From: Prevotella sp.
GTDB taxonomy: Bacteria; Bacteroidota; Bacteroidia; Bacteroidales; Bacteroidaceae
NCBI GenBank assembly: GCA_017469955.1
Contig: JAFUFJ010000009.1
Coordinates: 124,001-188,000, forward strand
DNA: 64,000 bases
Direction: 5' to 3'
In this document: positions 37,021 through 46,692 of the stretch, piece after piece
How the letters are laid out: each line of letters begins with the position of its first letter
Position numbering within the stretch: the first letter of the stretch is position 1
Program-made: the position numbers and the translations under genes
Notes under the pieces: model-generated
Told to the model about the DNA's origin: nothing
The model's input: only the letters and a program-made list of their open reading frames with translations
The model's database searches: none

Positions 37021-38115
37021 TTACTCAACAGTAGCGATGATGTATTCCGACTGAGTGCCAATGCGGAACTTTCCTCCCCAGATGCCAAGCCCGCTCGACA
37101 CATAATAACGGGTATTACCTCGTTGATGCGCTCCAAAAGCGCATTCGTAAATCATGTCTTCTATCCAAGATATGGGCCAGACCTGTCCGTAATGAGTATG
37201 GCCGCTGAACTGAAAATCTACGCCAGCCTGCTCAGCTTCTTCAAGATGATAGGGCTGATGGTCGAGTATTATTGTTGCAGACTTGCCTTGTTCCCGAGCG
37301 AGGGCATTCATCAACTGAGCTATTGACTTGCGCTGGCGGTTCGTTCTGTCGTCACGCCCGATAATGACAAGTTGACTATCTACAACGGCATAGCTGTCGC
37401 GCAGGAGCTGAATGCCACTCTCTTGATAGAACTTCTCCGAATTAGGTTCACCGGCAAGATAATCATGGTTGCCCAGACAAGCATACACTGGCGCATTAAG
37501 TCTTTTGAATTCTTCAGCCATATTCTCTTCTATCAGCGGACTCACATCAATGTCTACAATGTCGCCGGCAATCAATATGGCATCAACATTCTCTTTGTTT
37601 AGCATATCTACCCACTTCGCCAAGTCTCTCCGGGTGTTATGATAGCCCAGATGAAGATCGCTTATCATAGCGAGCCGTATGGGGGAGGCCAGTTTCCCTG
37701 TTTCAATATTAATAGGTACGCGAACCTTATTATAATAATGAACATTGCCATAGATGAAAACGGCAAGCATGATTCCTGCGACAGTCAGCGAACCTGCAAC
37801 ACTGTCGTGCATGAATGAAGCAGGTATCAACCGGAAGAGTCTACCCAGATCCATCACGACAAAAAGCATGAAAAAATAAAGCAATATAATGAGCGAAGAG
37901 GTACCAATGGCATAAAGCACGCGGGCCAGCGACATGGGCATCCTGTCGAGGCCAATGGCGTAGTTGATGAACATCTGCAAGAAACACATCAGCATCGCCA
38001 CTACAACCATCCACTTCCACACTGCAGCAAACGGCAAAATGCGCCACACATGCCAACCTGTATATATACATCCCAGCAAGGGGATCAACAGGAAAAACAA
38101 CATTCCGGTCCTCAT
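37021..38115 (-). CDS. Membrane-anchored metallophosphoesterase
   Basis: This 364-aa protein has four N-terminal membrane helices and then a calcineurin-like phosphoesterase domain. The metal motifs appear in order: ISDLHLGYH near 151, AGDIVDID, LGNHDYL and the late GHTHYGQ. Membrane members of this family often cleave lipid pyrophosphates or related lipids; the substrate here is unknown. It starts 16 nt after the cyclophilin gene. Confidence 0.85.
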   Translation of the reverse strand: MRTGMLFFLLIPLLGCIYTGWHVWRILPFAAVWKWMVVVAMLMCFLQMFINYAIGLDRMPMSLARVLYAIGTSSLIILLYFFMLFVVMDLGRLFRLIPASFMHDSVAGSLTVAGIMLAVFIYGNVHYYNKVRVPINIETGKLASPIRLAMISDLHLGYHNTRRDLAKWVDMLNKENVDAILIAGDIVDIDVSPLIEENMAEEFKRLNAPVYACLGNHDYLAGEPNSEKFYQESGIQLLRDSYAVVDSQLVIIGRDDRTNRQRKSIAQLMNALAREQGKSATIILDHQPYHLEEAEQAGVDFQFSGHTHYGQVWPISWIEDMIYECAFGAHQRGNTRYYVSSGLGIWGGKFRIGTQSEYIIATVE

Positions 38116-38131
38116 ATTCTAATCACAAATC

Positions 38132-38812
38132 TTATGGTTCAACAATTGTTGCACGAATGATGCGCACATCCTCCAGCGGGCGGGCATTATCATCGGTCTG
38201 CACCCAGTCAATGCTTTTTACGATGTCAAGTCCTTCAACGACCTCGCCAAACACCGTATATTGCCCGTCAAGATGTGGCGTGCCACCTACTTTCTTATAC
38301 GCTTCCCTCACTTCTGGAGTGAGTTTCACACAACCATCGGTCTGTTTGTCAAGCCGATCCTGCTGCTCGTCAAGCATTTCGTCGTTAAACCTCTTTCCAT
38401 AGACAATATAGAACTGGCTTGCTGATGAGGCCCTTTCCGGGTTTACTTCATCGGGCTCTCTGGCTGCAGCTAAGGCTCCACGTTTATGAAACAGTTTCGG
38501 ATAGCATATCTCTGCAGGTATCTGATAGCCTGGTGAATACAAACCCAAAAGCTGTTCAGGCTGCGCATGGCGTGACGTGGAATCGCCACTTTGAATCATA
38601 AAGTTATAGATAACCCGATGGAAAAGGTTTCCGTCATAGTATCCTTCCCTTACCAGTTTCAGGAAATTGTCTCGGTGCAACGATGTTTCGTCGTAGAGCA
38701 TCACGCGGATGTTTCCCATCGTTGTCTCCAGCAACACCTGACTGTTCCCTCCTGCAGTCTGCGCCCGTGCAAACAGAGCTGTCAACGACATTAGCAACAA
38801 CAAGCGTTTCAT
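38132..38812 (-). CDS. Secreted cyclophilin-type peptidyl-prolyl isomerase
   Basis: This 226-aa isomerase has a signal peptide (about 1-18, ending ARAQ) and a cyclophilin domain with FHRVIYNFMIQSGD and YTVFGEVVEGLDIV. A 30-residue insertion (DEVNPERASSASQFYIVYG) carries the conserved SQF of the active site. It probably helps fold exported proteins in the periplasm. It lies 33 nt after the penicillin-binding protein gene on the same strand. Confidence 0.9.
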   Translation of the reverse strand: MKRLLLLMSLTALFARAQTAGGNSQVLLETTMGNIRVMLYDETSLHRDNFLKLVREGYYDGNLFHRVIYNFMIQSGDSTSRHAQPEQLLGLYSPGYQIPAEICYPKLFHKRGALAAAREPDEVNPERASSASQFYIVYGKRFNDEMLDEQQDRLDKQTDGCVKLTPEVREAYKKVGGTPHLDGQYTVFGEVVEGLDIVKSIDWVQTDDNARPLEDVRIIRATIVEP

Positions 38813-38845
38813 ATTCTCAGATTGCTTAATTTATCATGTCTGAAT

Positions 38846-41167
38846 CTACTCATACACCTCTCCAATGCCCATATAATCGTCCTCGGTATCAGCATCGTCT
38901 TCCTTGCCGCAAGGATTGAAATCCTCAGGAATATCAAACGACGCTGCAGGACTATAGCCCAAAGAGCGGTCGGCATAGACTTTGTTCATAAAGGTTGCCC
39001 ATATCGGAAGTGCTGCAGAAGCACCCTGTCCGACAGCCATTGAGGCAAAGTGAATGTCCCGGTCTTCGCCTCCAACCCAGCAACCACTGACAAGCTGTGG
39101 CGTGATGCCCATGAACCAAGCATCTGAGTTTCGGTTTGTAGTGCCGGTCTTTCCCCCTATCTGTCCGGGTACATTGTATCTCGAACGCACCCTGTTACCG
39201 GTTCCTTCGTCGATGACCCCACGTAGCAGCCCAATCATCTTATAGGCGCTTTCTGCACTAATCACCTCGTTCATCCTGGGCTGGAACTCTGCCAATACAT
39301 TCCCTTCACTGTCCTCTATTCTGGTGACGAACAGCGGTGAGGTCCGGATGCCGTTGTTGACAAATGTCGTATAGGCACTCACCATTTCACACACACTCAC
39401 ATCGCACGGTCCGAGGCACAGAGCCATTGAAGGATGTATCTCCGGGTTTCTGATGCCGTAGTCATGCAGCAGCCCTACGAACTGCTGCGGACTGAGTTGG
39501 CTCATCAGATAGGCCGATATCCAGTTGTTCGAATGCGCCAGTCCCCACTTCAAGGTTACCATTTCTCCATAGCGTGCCCGGCTGCTATTGCGAGGAGTCC
39601 ACGATTTTCCTGCCACGATATAGGTCTGCTGCACGTTAGGAACTACATCACACGGCGAGAAACCGTTTTCCATTGCAAGCGAATAGAGGAAGGGCTTAAT
39701 CGTCGAACCCACCTGCCTGCGACCGGTTGTTGCCATGTCATACATGAAGTGACGGTAGTCAACACCTCCGACATAGGCCTTTACGCGCCCCGTCTGAGGC
39801 TCCATGCTCATGAATCCCGACCGCAAGAACGACTTATAATAGCGAATGGAGTCGAGAGGAGTCATCGTGGTGTCAAGGTCGCCATGATAGGAGAATATCG
39901 TCATGTCGGTCTTTGTCCTGAACGCCTTCTGTATATCTTCTTCCGAGGCGCCCTCGGCCTTCATCACCCGATAGCGTTCACTTTGGCGAATCGAACGGCT
40001 CAGTATTTCGTTGATCTGTTTGGCCGTCAACTCATTGGTAAACGGTGCATTGGCCTTCGACTTGTTCTCTTTGTCGAAGATAGGCTGCAGGTATTTTGCC
40101 ACATGGTTGTAGACGGCTTCCTCTGCATACTGCTGCATGCGCGAGTCGATGGTGGTGTATACCTTCAGGCCGTCGGTGTAGATATTATACGGGCGGCCTC
40201 CTTTCTTGTAGTTTTTGTTGCACCATCCATACAACGGATCGGAGACCCATGCCAGAGAATCAAACACATACTGGTTCTGATTCCACGACGGATAGTCGTC
40301 GCGAGAGGGCTTCTTTGCGGTGACATACTGGCGCAGGAACTCACGGAAATAGGTGGCTGTTCCGTCTTTATGGTCGGTGCGATGGAAGTCAAGGTCAAGA
40401 GGTTTCTCCCTGTTCTCTGCCAGTTCGCCCTCAGATAGGTAGCCTGCTTTCTGCATTTGCTCAAGCACTACGTTCCTTCTGCCTTGGCAACGGTCGGGAT
40501 ATCTGACAGGATTGAAATAGGAAGGATTCTTGCACAAGCCTATCAAGGTTGCTGCCTCGTTGACGTCAAGGTCCTTCGGCTCTTTGTTGAAATACACTTT
40601 CGATGCTGTCTTTATGCCGACAGCATTGTGAAGGAAGTCAAAATAGTTGAGATAGAGGGCGATGATTTCCTCCTTTGTATAGTTGCGTTCGAGCTTTACG
40701 GCAATAACCCACTCGATGGGTTTCTGCAGCATTCGCTCTGCCTTGCTTTGGGCTGTTTCCGAATAGAGCTGTTTGGCCAGCTGCTGAGTGATGGTCGATC
40801 CGCCCCCTGCACTGGTCTGTTGCAGGATGCCTCGCTTGATAATCGCGCGGGCAAGCGACATGAAGTCAATGCCGGAATGTTCGTAGAACCGCTTGTCTTC
40901 GGTCGACACCAGGGCGTGAACCAGATGTGGAGACAGGTTTTCATAGCTGACATTCACCCGGTTCTCCTTGTTCATGTTCCACGTGCCGAGCACCTTTCCG
41001 TCAGAAGAGAATATCTGGGTAGCATAGCGGTTGATGGGGTTCTGCAGGTCTTCTATGTCGGGCATGTAGCCGATCCATCCTTTCCAAATAGCGGTAAAAG
41101 CCGCAGAAGCGCCGATGACAAGTAATAGTATAAGGATCCAAAGAGTTCTTACGAATATTCTTCTCAT
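38846..41167 (-). CDS. Class A penicillin-binding protein (PBP1A type)
   Basis: This 773-aa bifunctional peptidoglycan synthase has an N-terminal membrane anchor, a GT51 transglycosylase domain with catalytic EDKRFYEHSGID and GGGSTITQQLAKQL, and a transpeptidase domain. The latter's motifs are STIK (nucleophile serine), SNN and KTGTT. Architecture and length are standard for PBP1A. The C-terminus is acidic. It likely shares a transcript with the cyclophilin and phosphoesterase genes that follow on the minus strand. Confidence 0.93.
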   Translation of the reverse strand: MRRIFVRTLWILILLLVIGASAAFTAIWKGWIGYMPDIEDLQNPINRYATQIFSSDGKVLGTWNMNKENRVNVSYENLSPHLVHALVSTEDKRFYEHSGIDFMSLARAIIKRGILQQTSAGGGSTITQQLAKQLYSETAQSKAERMLQKPIEWVIAVKLERNYTKEEIIALYLNYFDFLHNAVGIKTASKVYFNKEPKDLDVNEAATLIGLCKNPSYFNPVRYPDRCQGRRNVVLEQMQKAGYLSEGELAENREKPLDLDFHRTDHKDGTATYFREFLRQYVTAKKPSRDDYPSWNQNQYVFDSLAWVSDPLYGWCNKNYKKGGRPYNIYTDGLKVYTTIDSRMQQYAEEAVYNHVAKYLQPIFDKENKSKANAPFTNELTAKQINEILSRSIRQSERYRVMKAEGASEEDIQKAFRTKTDMTIFSYHGDLDTTMTPLDSIRYYKSFLRSGFMSMEPQTGRVKAYVGGVDYRHFMYDMATTGRRQVGSTIKPFLYSLAMENGFSPCDVVPNVQQTYIVAGKSWTPRNSSRARYGEMVTLKWGLAHSNNWISAYLMSQLSPQQFVGLLHDYGIRNPEIHPSMALCLGPCDVSVCEMVSAYTTFVNNGIRTSPLFVTRIEDSEGNVLAEFQPRMNEVISAESAYKMIGLLRGVIDEGTGNRVRSRYNVPGQIGGKTGTTNRNSDAWFMGITPQLVSGCWVGGEDRDIHFASMAVGQGASAALPIWATFMNKVYADRSLGYSPAASFDIPEDFNPCGKEDDADTEDDYMGIGEVYE

Positions 41168-41283
41168 ATTGCCTATTTGCTATTTTTTGGCAAAAATACA
41201 TAAATCTTCGGAAATAACGTTCATGTTTTCAAAAATATTCACTAACTTAGCCGTCGATTTAGAAACATTCAACAAAATCGACA

Positions 41284-42231
41284 ATGGAAAAACATAACTT
41301 CGTCACTATTGCCGATCTCTCAAGAGAGAAGATAATGTACCTCATTGAGATGGCGCAAGAGTTTGAGAAGCATCCCAATCGAGAGTTATTAAAGGGGCGC
41401 GTCGTAGCCACGTTGTTCTACGAGCCCTCCACACGAACCCGCCTCAGTTTTGAAACAGCTGCCAACCGCCTTGGTGCGCGAGTCATCGGATTTTCCGATG
41501 CAAAGGCATCGAGCGTCAGCAAGGGCGAGACCCTGAAAGACACCATTCTCATGGTGTCAAACTATGCCGACGTGATCGCCATGCGCCACTATATCGAAGG
41601 CGCGGCGCAGTATGCAAGTGAAGTAGCGCCAGTCCCCATCATCAATGCGGGCGACGGAGCGCACGAGCATCCCTCGCAATGCCTGCTCGACCTCTACTCC
41701 ATCTACAAGACTCAGGGGACGCTTGAGAACCTGAACATCTACCTCGTAGGCGACCTGAAGTACGGAAGAACCGTGCATTCGCTCATCACTGCCATGCGCC
41801 ATTTCAACCCAACCTTCCATTTCGTGGCACCGAAGGAACTGGCCATGCCAAAGGAATACAAGCTCTATTGCGACGAACATGGCATACGGTATCAAGAACA
41901 CACAGCCTTCAACGACAAGATCATCGCCGACGCCGACATCATTTATATGACACGTGTGCAGAAGGAACGCTTCTCCGACCTCATGGAATATGAACGGGTA
42001 AAGAATGTGTACATCCTGAGAAACGACATGCTTGCCAACGTGAAGGACAACATGCGCATCCTGCATCCGCTGCCTCGCGTCAACGAAATTGCCTACGACG
42101 TGGACGGCAACCCGCACGCCTACTACATACAACAGGCACAAAACGGGCTCTATGCACGCGAGGCAATCTTCAGCTATGTCTTAGGCATCTCGCTCGAAGA
42201 CATCAGGAACGACAAGACCATCATCCCCTGA
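41284..42231 (+). CDS. pyrB: Aspartate carbamoyltransferase, catalytic chain
   Basis: This 315-aa enzyme makes carbamoyl-aspartate in pyrimidine synthesis. It has the carbamoyl-phosphate loop STRTRLSFE and the [11 protein letters not shown] helix (usually HPTQALLD). The pyrI regulatory chain follows, as expected for an allosteric holoenzyme, but after a 151-nt gap filled by a family B array instead of the usual short spacer. A weak -7-like TAACTTAG lies upstream at about 41243. Confidence 0.95.
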   Translation: MEKHNFVTIADLSREKIMYLIEMAQEFEKHPNRELLKGRVVATLFYEPSTRTRLSFETAANRLGARVIGFSDAKASSVSKGETLKDTILMVSNYADVIAMRHYIEGAAQYASEVAPVPIINAGDGAHEHPSQCLLDLYSIYKTQGTLENLNIYLVGDLKYGRTVHSLITAMRHFNPTFHFVAPKELAMPKEYKLYCDEHGIRYQEHTAFNDKIIADADIIYMTRVQKERFSDLMEYERVKNVYILRNDMLANVKDNMRILHPLPRVNEIAYDVDGNPHAYYIQQAQNGLYAREAIFSYVLGISLEDIRNDKTIIP

Positions 42232-42238
42232 AGAGCCC

Positions 42239-42348
42239 GAGAAAGCTATCCTTTTAGCCCCAGAACCCATAGACTTCTGGACGAGAAAGGATAGAGTTAT
42301 CGGCAAGAAAGCCAAGACTTCTCACCCTGAAAGCATAGCTTTCTCAAC
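42239..42348 (+). repeat. Family B intergenic array, copy 1 (5 x 22 bp)
   Basis: Units start at 42239, 42261, 42283, 42305 and 42327. Each holds an imperfect palindrome of the type GAGAAAGCTATCCTTTT or CTGAAAGCATAGCTTTCTC plus a short spacer. The array begins 8 nt after the pyrB stop and fills most of the space before pyrI, with no terminator visible. Confidence 0.85.
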
Positions 42349-42382
42349 GACATCCGTAGCACACGCATAACAAACAACAGAC

Positions 42383-42838
42383 ATGAACAAGAAAGAAAGA
42401 CTCGTAGCTGCCATCGAAAACGGCACCGTCATCGACCATATTCCTGCCGAAAAAACCTATCAAGTAGCCAGTCTGCTGGGGCTTTTCGGGATGAAGACGC
42501 CCGTAACCATCGGCATCAACTACCCATCACAGAAAGTGGGCAACAAGGGCATCATCAAAGTTTCCGACAAGTTTTTCACCGACGACGAGATATCAAGACT
42601 GTCGGTTGTGGCCCCGAAAGTTATCCTGAATATCATTCGAGACTATGAGGTCGTGGAGAAAAAGACCGTCGAAACCCCCGACGAACTGCGTGGCATCGTG
42701 AGATGCAACAATCCGGTCTGTGTGACCAACAACGAGCCTATGGCCACGGTTTTCCATGTTGTCGACAAGGCAAAGGGCATCTGCAAGTGCCACTATTGCG
42801 ACAAAGAACAGGACATCAGCCATGTGGAGCTGTGCTGA
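42383..42838 (+). CDS. pyrI: Aspartate carbamoyltransferase, regulatory chain
   Basis: This 151-aa allosteric chain has an N-terminal nucleotide-binding domain and a C-terminal zinc domain with four cysteines (CNNPVC and CKCHYC). It binds CTP/ATP and holds the catalytic trimers together. The length is normal. It lies downstream of pyrB and 41 nt before glyA. Confidence 0.95.
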   Translation: MNKKERLVAAIENGTVIDHIPAEKTYQVASLLGLFGMKTPVTIGINYPSQKVGNKGIIKVSDKFFTDDEISRLSVVAPKVILNIIRDYEVVEKKTVETPDELRGIVRCNNPVCVTNNEPMATVFHVVDKAKGICKCHYCDKEQDISHVELC

Positions 42839-42879
42839 CAGGTCACCCATCCTGACGAATTCATTAACACATTTAGAAT

Positions 42880-44160
42880 ATGATACGCGACAAACAAATC
42901 TTTGAACTAATCGAGCGTGAGCACCAACGCCAGCTGAAAGGCATGGAACTCATAGCCAGTGAGAACTTCGTGAGTGATGAAGTCATGCAAGCAATGGGCT
43001 CCTATCTCACCAACAAATATGCCGAAGGCTACCCTGGAAAGCGCTACTACGGGGGCTGCCAGGTGGTCGACGAGGTAGAGACTCTGGCCATCGAACGGGT
43101 ATGTAAGCTGTTCGGAGCCGAGTATGCCAACGTACAACCTCACTCCGGAGCACAGGCTAATGCTGCCGTACTATCAGCCATCCTCAAGCCGGGCGACACT
43201 TTCATGGGCATGAACCTCGACCACGGAGGCCATCTTTCCCACGGATCAGCCGTCAACTCCAGTGGCATCCTCTACCATCCCATAGGCTATAGCCTCAATA
43301 AAGAAACGGGACGAGTGGACTATGACGAGATGGAACGTCTGGCACATGAGCACAAGCCAAAGCTCATCATCGGCGGAGGTTCGGCCTACAGCCGTGAGTG
43401 GGACTACAAGCGAATGAGAGAGATCGCCGACGCAGTAGGCGCTCTGCTGATGATCGACATGGCCCATCCAGCCGGACTGATCGCAGCCGGACTGCTTGAA
43501 AACCCCGTGAAATATGCCCACATCGTCACCTCAACAACCCACAAGACCCTGCGCGGACCACGCGGAGGCATCATCCTTCTCGGCAAAGACTTTGAGAACC
43601 CATGGGGACTCACCACGAAGAAAGGCGACCTGAAACCTATGAGCATGCTCCTTAATTCGGCCGTATTCCCAGGCCAACAAGGCGGTCCTCTTGAGCACGT
43701 CATTGCAGCAAAGGGCGTCGGATTCGGCGAGAATCTGCAGCCCGAATGGAAGGACTATGCCCTGCAAGTGAAGAAAAACGCCGCCTGCCTGGCCGACGAA
43801 CTCATCCAGAGAGGATTCGGCATCGTCAGTGGAGGCACCGACAACCACTCCATGCTCGTCGACCTTCGCACGAAATATCCTGAACTGACAGGCAAAGTAG
43901 CCGAAAATGCATTGGTGGCAGCCGACATCACCGTCAACAAGAACATGGTGCCGTTCGATACACGATCAGCCTTCCAGACATCGGGAATACGCCTCGGAAC
44001 GGCAGCCATGACTACACGAGGTGCCAAAGAAGACATGATGAAACTCATCGCAGAACTCATCGAAGAAGTGCTCAACGCACCCGAAGACCAGCAGGTCATT
44101 GCACGAGTACGCGAAAAAGTCAACCAGACAATGGCCGGCTACCCGCTCTTTGCCTACTAA
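42880..44160 (+). CDS. glyA: Serine hydroxymethyltransferase
   Basis: This 426-aa PLP enzyme interconverts serine and glycine, charging tetrahydrofolate with a one-carbon unit for purines and thymidylate. It shows the pyridoxal lysine K222 in [12 protein letters not shown] and the early [13 protein letters not shown] motif. The length is typical. It is the third gene of the pyrB-pyrI run. Confidence 0.96.
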   Translation: MIRDKQIFELIEREHQRQLKGMELIASENFVSDEVMQAMGSYLTNKYAEGYPGKRYYGGCQVVDEVETLAIERVCKLFGAEYANVQPHSGAQANAAVLSAILKPGDTFMGMNLDHGGHLSHGSAVNSSGILYHPIGYSLNKETGRVDYDEMERLAHEHKPKLIIGGGSAYSREWDYKRMREIADAVGALLMIDMAHPAGLIAAGLLENPVKYAHIVTSTTHKTLRGPRGGIILLGKDFENPWGLTTKKGDLKPMSMLLNSAVFPGQQGGPLEHVIAAKGVGFGENLQPEWKDYALQVKKNAACLADELIQRGFGIVSGGTDNHSMLVDLRTKYPELTGKVAENALVAADITVNKNMVPFDTRSAFQTSGIRLGTAAMTTRGAKEDMMKLIAELIEEVLNAPEDQQVIARVREKVNQTMAGYPLFAY

Positions 44161-44209
44161 ACTGCATACCTTTCCGGCAGAATAGCCATACAAACAAAAA
44201 CTGCAAGAG

Positions 44210-44434
44210 ATGCTGCAATACACCATCATCACCATCGCCATCACCCTTGCCGTGGCCTATGCTGCATGGAAAATCATTCTGACAGTGCGCAGTTCCGGCA
44301 CAACAGATCCACATTGTGCCGGCTGCCCACTGCAAGAACAATGTCGCAACCATCAGACAAAAAACAAAGACAAAACTGACAGTTGCCGTAAAAAAGAGAA
44401 GAAAAAGTTTGGTAATACCGAGATTTTATCTTAA
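44210..44434 (+). CDS. Small FeoB-associated-type Cys-rich membrane protein
   Basis: This 74-aa protein has one membrane helix (about 3-28) followed by CAGCPLQEQC, the pattern of FeoB-associated Cys-rich membrane proteins, and a very Lys-rich tail. No feoB is nearby, so a link to iron uptake is not supported here. Its 3' end overlaps the tRNA-Cys promoter. Confidence 0.6.
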   Translation: MLQYTIITIAITLAVAYAAWKIILTVRSSGTTDPHCAGCPLQEQCRNHQTKNKDKTDSCRKKEKKKFGNTEILS

Positions 44435-44439
44435 CTTTG
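44408..44439 (+). promoter_or_regulatory. Promoter of tRNA-Cys
   Basis: TTTG (44408-44411), 20 nt, TAACTTTG (44432-44439), a textbook match ending 20 nt before the mature tRNA. It overlaps the last codons of the small membrane protein gene. Confidence 0.75.
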
Positions 44440-44459
44440 CACCCACTTTAACAACCATT

Positions 44460-44530
44460 GGTACCTTAACAAAGCGGTTATGTGACGGTCTGCAAAACCG
44501 TATAGAGCGGTTCGACTCCGCTAGGTACCT
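44460..44530 (+). tRNA. tRNA-Cys (GCA)
   Basis: The 7-bp acceptor stem GGTACCT / AGGTACC, anticodon stem-loop ACGGTCTGCAAAACCGT with anticodon GCA, T loop GTTCGACTC, and a discriminator T (U73), the identity base of tRNA-Cys. No CCA is encoded. Confidence 0.93.
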
Positions 44531-44538
44531 CAAAAGAT

Positions 44539-44578
44539 ATAGCCGAAGTCCATACATAAGTAACTGGAATTCGGCTAT
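44539..44578 (+). terminator. Hairpin after tRNA-Cys
   Basis: ATAGCCGAA (44539-44547) pairs with TTCGGCTAT (44570-44578), 22-nt loop, followed by TTCGCT, a poor T-run. It may act as a terminator between the tRNA and the fucosidase. Confidence 0.45.
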
Positions 44579-44634
44579 TTCGCTGAAAATACCGATTCTC
44601 CTATCAAACCGTCCAATCATTAATTCGTATATAA

Positions 44635-45948
44635 ATGTATCTGAAAGCATTCCTTTCTCTCGCAATATTGGCAAGCATCATGACGATTCATGCCCAGAGA
44701 TATGAACCGTCAAAGGAAAACCTGCAGGCCAGAAAAGAATTCCAGGACGCCCGCTTTGGCATCTTCATTCACTGGGGAGTCTACTCCATGCTGGGCGACG
44801 GAGAATGGGTTCAGCACAACAAACGCATCAATCGCGACGAATATGCCTTGCTGCCGGGAGGCTTCTATCCGTCCCGTTTCAATGCCAACGAGTGGGTAAA
44901 AGCATTTAAAGAAGCTGGAGCCGGCTACATTACATTCACCTCTCGCCACCACGACGGGTTCTCTATGTTCAAAAGTCAGGCTACCGACTTCAACATAGTC
45001 GATGCCACTCCGTTCCGAAGAGACATCATAAAGGAACTTTCTGAAGCATGTGCAAAGGAAGGACTCAAGCTGAATCTGTACTATTCTCATCTGGACTGGC
45101 ATCGTACAGACTATCCCTTGGGCTCCAGCAGCAAGACACTTCCCCACGACGAATCGCTGACCAATTGGACGTCCTACTACCGATTCATGAACACACAGCT
45201 TACCGAACTGCTCACCAACTATGGCCCTATCGGAGCAATATGGTTTGATGGAGAGTGGGATCACAAGACAGATTTCGACTGGCAGCTTGACGAACAATAT
45301 ACACTTATCCACCGACTCCAGCCCGCATGCCTGATCGGAAACAACCATCATCATGCCGTCAGAGACGGAGAAGACATACAGATCTTCGAGCAAGACCTGC
45401 CTGGAGAGAACACGGCTGGATTCTCTTCTGGCCAAGATGTCAGCCAAAAGAACCCCCTTGAGACTTGCCTTACCATGAACCATACGTGGGGATACAGCAT
45501 CACAGACAAGAGCTATAAGACCGTCAACGAGATCATTCAAAAACTGGTTCGCTCGGCAGGAATGAATGCGAATCTTCTGCTTAATATCGGACCTCAGCCT
45601 GATGGACAGCTGCCAACAGAAGCCCTTGACCTGCTGAAAGGCATCGGAGAATGGACACAAAAGTATGGAGAGACCATCTTCGGGACGAGAGGCGGCTGCA
45701 TAGAACCTCAGCTCTGGGGCGTTACTACACAACGCGGAAACACGCTATACGTACACATTCTTGACCCGGAAACTACGGAAATAACGCTTCCCATCCATGG
45801 AAAAAGCCTGAGAAGGGCGGTCTTTTTTGACAATAAAGAGCAGGTTGAAGTCAAGAAAGGCAAATATTCGTCGACTTTGACGATAAAGAAACCGGCTGTC
45901 GACACTGCCGACCGTATCATTGAAATCAGTCTGAAGCCAAGAAAATAA
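44635..45948 (+). CDS. Alpha-L-fucosidase (GH29)
   Basis: This 437-aa secreted glycoside hydrolase has a signal peptide (about 1-20, ending IHAQ). The GH29 barrel shows FGIFIHWGVYS, TSRHHDGFSMF and the nucleophile D205 in AIWFDGEWDH; a beta-sandwich C-terminal domain follows. It removes fucose from host or plant glycans. There is no SusC/D pair nearby, so it looks like a stand-alone gene. It ends one base before the RNase P RNA read from the other strand. Confidence 0.92.
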   Translation: MYLKAFLSLAILASIMTIHAQRYEPSKENLQARKEFQDARFGIFIHWGVYSMLGDGEWVQHNKRINRDEYALLPGGFYPSRFNANEWVKAFKEAGAGYITFTSRHHDGFSMFKSQATDFNIVDATPFRRDIIKELSEACAKEGLKLNLYYSHLDWHRTDYPLGSSSKTLPHDESLTNWTSYYRFMNTQLTELLTNYGPIGAIWFDGEWDHKTDFDWQLDEQYTLIHRLQPACLIGNNHHHAVRDGEDIQIFEQDLPGENTAGFSSGQDVSQKNPLETCLTMNHTWGYSITDKSYKTVNEIIQKLVRSAGMNANLLLNIGPQPDGQLPTEALDLLKGIGEWTQKYGETIFGTRGGCIEPQLWGVTTQRGNTLYVHILDPETTEITLPIHGKSLRRAVFFDNKEQVEVKKGKYSSTLTIKKPAVDTADRIIEISLKPRK

Positions 45949-46320
45949 AAGCAGTGTCTCTATAAGCCGGGTTCTGTATCTTCTCCGAAAAGAAGCGTCT
46001 GTCATTTATCTAACCTGCAAGTCACCCTGCAGTTTTAGCGTTCTACCCTCCATCGTGACTTACGTCTTGGGCGGGCAACCCTCAGATACGATGGTATACA
46101 TGAACTTGCAGCTCCCAGATGACACAGCCTGTTGATCGCCCAACAGCTGGTGGTCTCTTACACCACCTTCTCACCCTTACCACATGAAGTGGCGGTTGTT
46201 TTCTTCTGCCATGACCTACTGTTGCCAATAGCTTCTACTTTCAGAAGTGGGATACCCTATGCTGCCCGGACTTTCCTCTCGTGCCTTCTCGTGCACCAGC
46301 GACAGACCGAGACACTGCTT
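45949..46320 (-). ncRNA. rnpB: RNase P RNA (type A)
   Basis: On the minus strand the RNA begins with AGCAGTGTCTCGG and ends with GAGACACTGCTT, which pair as helix P1. The conserved core GAGAGGAAAGTCCGGGC (P4 region) and the 3' ACAGAACCCGGCTTAT are intact. Length is about 372 nt. It is the catalytic RNA that matures tRNA 5' ends. Its 3' end touches the fucosidase stop codon on the opposite strand. Confidence 0.95.
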
Positions 46321-46329
46321 TTGCGGTTG

Positions 46330-46337
46330 CAAAGGTA
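46330..46337 (-). promoter_or_regulatory. -7 box of rnpB
   Basis: Minus-strand TACCTTTG lies about 10 nt before the RNA 5' end, as expected. I see no convincing -33 TTTG. Confidence 0.5.
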
Positions 46338-46412
46338 GTGAAAAATTAGTTAACTGGCGACCTTCTTTAGCGAAAGTTATTTAAAATTACACCTTTTGAT
46401 TGATCTTTTCCC

Positions 46413-46427
46413 ATGACGGTCCGTCAT
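46413..46427. promoter_or_regulatory. 15-bp perfect palindrome, operator-like
   Basis: ATGACGGTCCGTCAT has 7-bp arms around one base. It lies between the divergent rnpB and htrA genes. The rest of 46338-46692 contains a TACTTTTG box at 46579-46586 that could serve htrA, without a clear -33 partner; nothing else is seen. Confidence 0.3.
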
Positions 46428-46692
46428 AAGGAATAGAAAGGGCGGTGTGGCCACTGGCATACTAAACAATTGTAAAAAAAAACATATCATGCACTTAAGA
46501 GCCGTTAATATGACAAATGAGATTGTTAAAATGGAATAAAGTTGACCGACAAAATGGCAGATTAACATTTTTTGCGTCTACTTTTGCATTGGTTTTTCCG
46601 GCAGAGCGAGCCTGATAAAGGCCGACAACCGCCACGACAATCTGTCAGAAGAGAATGAACTAAAGTATCAACAAGAATCAGTTAACAATAAA

